From Anaerolineae bacterium (GTDB lineage: Bacteria > Chloroflexota > Anaerolineae > B4-G1 > SLSP01), in assembly GCA_016927095.1 (NCBI GenBank), contig JAFGNI010000758.1, positions 1 through 8,347 of the forward strand: DNA of 8,347 bases. Direction: 5' to 3'. The notes beneath the pieces were generated by a model. It was not told the DNA's origin. It ran no database searches and worked only from the letters and a program-made list of their open reading frames with translations. The stretch's first letter is position 1. Each line of letters begins with the position of its first letter. The translations under genes and the position numbers were made by a program. Positions 6,964 through 8,347 of the stretch are shown piece after piece.

Positions 6964-6969
6964 TATACT
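6964..6969 (+). promoter_or_regulatory. Candidate -10 box for the second oxidoreductase
   Basis: TATACT matches the -10 consensus at five of six positions and lies 24 bases before the ATG at 6994, leaving room for a short leader that includes the ribosome binding site. No clear -35 is seen at the right distance, so an activator may be needed, or the gene may be read from upstream. Confidence 0.4.
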
Positions 6970-6978
6970 GGAGCTGAA

Positions 6979-6984
6979 AAGGAG
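6979..6984 (+). promoter_or_regulatory. Ribosome binding site of the second oxidoreductase (decides the start)
   Basis: AAGGAG lies nine bases before ATG 6994 but only three bases before an in-frame TTG at 6988. The spacing favours the ATG. Confidence 0.8.
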
Positions 6985-6993
6985 TGGTTGACG

Positions 6994-8070
6994 ATGGATG
7001 AGAAACTGCGCGTTGGCATTGTCGGGGTTGGTATGTACGCGATGGCGGCACACGTGCCGGTGCTCAGGATGACGGGCAGAGCAGACATCGTGGCTGTCTG
7101 CAGGCGCGATGAGAAGAAGCTGGCAATGGCTCAGGAACAAGCCGGCGCCGACGAGGCCTACACAGACTGGCGTGAGATGCTCGACGATGCGGAGATGGAC
7201 GCTGTGGTGATCTGCACGCCGCACAATTTGCACGCTGAACAGACGATCGCTGCGCTGGACCGGGGGCTCCATGTGCTGGTTGAGAAGCCGATGGCGCTGA
7301 CGGCGGAGGAGGGATGGGCCATGGTCGACGCGGCTCGACGGGCTGAGCGTCTGTTGATGCCCGCCTACGGCTATCGGCTGATGCCGCAGCAACGCGCGAT
7401 CAAGCAAGCGCTAGCATCAGAGCGTATCGGCTCAGTGCGTCAGGTCAGCCTGACGCTCGCCTCTTACTTTAACTGGACCTTTGTCACGAAAACGTGGCCT
7501 GTGGGCATCCAAGCTTTTGCGGAGAAAGCCTCGGGGCTGTCCAGCGAGTTTTTCGACGATTGGCAGATCAGTGACGAGTATTGGCGGCGCGACTCCACTC
7601 GGAATGGTGGCGGCCTCTTTGCCGATAGCGGTGCGCACTTGGTGGATCAAGCGCTGTGGCTTGGAGGGGCTCCGGCTACGGATGTAGTGGCGTTCATGGA
7701 TGCTACGGCGCCCGAGATTGAACGCTTTGTGTCGGTACAGGCACATCTTGAGAATGATGTGTTCTTGACGATGACAAGCGCGGATGTCAATGAAAGAGTC
7801 GGCAACTTCATGTCCGGTACGTTCGTCGGTGATGACGGCGTGCTAGCAGTGGATGACACGGGAGTCTGGGTTCGGACGGCTGCTGGACGCGAGGAGATCA
7901 AGCCCGAGGGCGCGATGCTCTATCCGGCGATCCCATTCGTCACCAGCATTCTGGATGGCACGCCGTGTCCGATCCCGGCTGAAGCGGGGGCTCACGCGGC
8001 TGCCTTCAGTGAAGCGGTCTATCGTTCGGCGGCTGAGAAGCGCATCGTTTCGCTCTCGGCGCCGTCTTGA
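6994..8070 (+). CDS. Gfo/Idh/MocA-family oxidoreductase, possibly NADP-preferring
   Basis: The protein has 358 residues. The Rossmann motif GIVGVGMYA is at 8-16. The second strand ends in Arg37-Arg38 (VAVCRR), basic residues of the kind that bind the 2'-phosphate of NADP, unlike the Asp in the upstream paralogue. CTPHNLH is at 74-80 and EKP at 97-99. The C-terminal catalytic motif has the common form DSGAHLVD with Asp211, His215 and Asp218. No signal peptide or membrane helix is seen. Beyond family motifs it differs clearly from the first oxidoreductase, so this is not a recent duplication. Its DNA is less GC-rich than the genes to its left: hand counts of single 60-base lines gave about 45-60% here, against about 73-77% for one ABC-F line and one first-oxidoreductase line. 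Role and substrate are unknown; the neighbours suggest sugar or sugar-acid metabolism. Confidence 0.93.
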   Translation: MDEKLRVGIVGVGMYAMAAHVPVLRMTGRADIVAVCRRDEKKLAMAQEQAGADEAYTDWREMLDDAEMDAVVICTPHNLHAEQTIAALDRGLHVLVEKPMALTAEEGWAMVDAARRAERLLMPAYGYRLMPQQRAIKQALASERIGSVRQVSLTLASYFNWTFVTKTWPVGIQAFAEKASGLSSEFFDDWQISDEYWRRDSTRNGGGLFADSGAHLVDQALWLGGAPATDVVAFMDATAPEIERFVSVQAHLENDVFLTMTSADVNERVGNFMSGTFVGDDGVLAVDDTGVWVRTAAGREEIKPEGAMLYPAIPFVTSILDGTPCPIPAEAGAHAAAFSEAVYRSAAEKRIVSLSAPS

Positions 8071-8116
8071 TCGGGTTGTACTGCCGCTGACGGTGTTACC
8101 TTGGGGAGCTATGGGC

Positions 8117-8158
8117 AACGACTGAAGTCGTTACTACGAACGGATGATGTCGTAACGA
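8117..8158. repeat. REP-like element with two mutually exclusive hairpins
   Basis: AACGACT (8117-8123) and AGTCGTT (8126-8132) form a perfect 7-bp inverted repeat around GA. TCGTTAC (8128-8134) is also perfectly complementary to GTAACGA (8152-8158), with a 17-base loop. The two stems share 8128-8132 and cannot form together. From memory, short extragenic repeats of similar form (palindrome followed by a TACTACGAAC-like tail) recur in cyanobacterial and related genomes; copy number cannot be tested within this window. Confidence 0.5.
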
Positions 8159-8165
8159 GTGTGGA

Positions 8166-8213
8166 ATGGCTATCGCGACGTCGCCCATGGCTAGCACTGT
8201 CTGCGTGCGCAGA
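8166..8213. promoter_or_regulatory. Cluster of palindromes and a 21-bp-spaced direct repeat, candidate operators
   Basis: GCGACGTCGC (8175-8184) is a perfect palindrome. ATGGCTA occurs on both sides of it (8166-8172 and 8187-8193), 21 bp apart, about two helical turns. Just after, TCTGCG (8200-8205) and CGCAGA (8208-8213) form a perfect 6-bp inverted repeat around TG. The location 48-95 bases before the next start codon suits regulator binding. No regulator is identified. Confidence 0.4.
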
Positions 8214-8247
8214 TCACATAGGTTGTTCGTAGATATCGAGAGACGAC

Positions 8248-8253
8248 AAGGAG
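8248..8253 (+). promoter_or_regulatory. Ribosome binding site of the third oxidoreductase
   Basis: AAGGAG lies seven bases before the ATG at 8261 and fixes that start. Confidence 0.8.
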
Positions 8254-8260
8254 ACTGACG

Positions 8261-8347
8261 ATGCTACGAGTTGCAATGCTGAGTTTCGCGCACGTCCACG
8301 CAAACGGATATGCCCGGCAGGTCACGGAGCACCCTGAGGCCGAGATC
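8261..8347 (+). CDS. N-terminus of a third Gfo/Idh/MocA-like oxidoreductase (cut by the window edge)
   Basis: Only 29 codons are in view. The protein begins MLRVAMLSFAHVHANGYARQ, which fits a first Rossmann beta strand (LRVAMLSF) followed by a His-rich turn and helix. The segment ending in HPEAEI would lead into the second strand of the fold. The pattern resembles Gfo/Idh/MocA proteins in which the classical GxGxxG is replaced by SxAHxHxxGY. The strong ribosome binding site and same direction as the two preceding oxidoreductases support a real gene. Family assignment is provisional given the short length. Confidence 0.7.
   Translation, partial: MLRVAMLSFAHVHANGYARQVTEHPEAEI

Larger units (their letters stand above)
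8071..8260. other. Gene-free gap between second and third oxidoreductase genes, rich in inverted repeats
   Basis: I see no coding sequence here. The stretch holds two overlapping hairpin options (8117-8158), two further palindromes with a flanking direct repeat (8166-8213) and the ribosome binding site of the next gene. I could not pick a convincing -35/-10 pair. Confidence 0.6.

Noticed and set aside
6988..6993. TTG start for the second oxidoreductase
   Set aside because: It is only three bases from the AAGGAG, too close; the ATG two codons later is properly spaced.

Overview
The window looks like a piece of a high-GC bacterial chromosome, most plausibly a member of the Chloroflexota. This assignment is an inference. 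It rests on a membrane Ser/Thr kinase whose outer part carries an NBR1-type Ig-like domain, a CoaE with the P-loop form GLTGNIATGKS, and runs of Gfo/Idh/MocA oxidoreductases. I see no phage, transposon, CRISPR or RNA gene.

Layout. Positions 1-2150 (minus strand) hold a PknB-type kinase that runs off the left edge. Its regions in order are a cytosolic kinase domain, an acidic six-residue tandem repeat, a basic stretch, one membrane helix, a Pro/Thr/Ala linker and an NBR1-like outer domain. Positions 2151-2284 are a compact divergent promoter region with a perfect TATAAT box on each strand, arranged as a mirror image. To the right (plus strand) a likely three-gene operon follows: an ABC-F ATPase that appears to be translated from a nearly leaderless mRNA, coaE (dephospho-CoA kinase), and a regulator with two MerR-type DNA-binding domains in one chain. 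The regulator's ATG shares one base with the coaE stop codon.

Positions 5610-5817 are a gene-free leader with two strong inverted repeats. Then come three Gfo/Idh/MocA-family NAD(P)-dependent oxidoreductases in the same direction (5818-6885, 6994-8070, and 8261 to beyond the right edge). Each has its own strong AAGGAG ribosome binding site and is preceded by a gap of about 110-210 bases. This looks like the start of a sugar, sugar-acid or inositol utilisation locus, but no transporter or kinase in view fixes the substrate. The first two enzymes differ at the cofactor-selecting position (Asp versus Arg-Arg) and at the catalytic His position (Tyr versus His), so they are probably not redundant copies. 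Base composition falls from the first to the second oxidoreductase, which may mark a junction between chromosomal backbone and a more recently acquired segment.

I found no clearly new multi-gene system. The best leads are the tandem-MerR regulator next to unexplained palindromes, the mirrored promoter with a leaderless ABC-F gene, the ADEG repeat in the kinase, and a pair of mutually exclusive hairpins before the third oxidoreductase.
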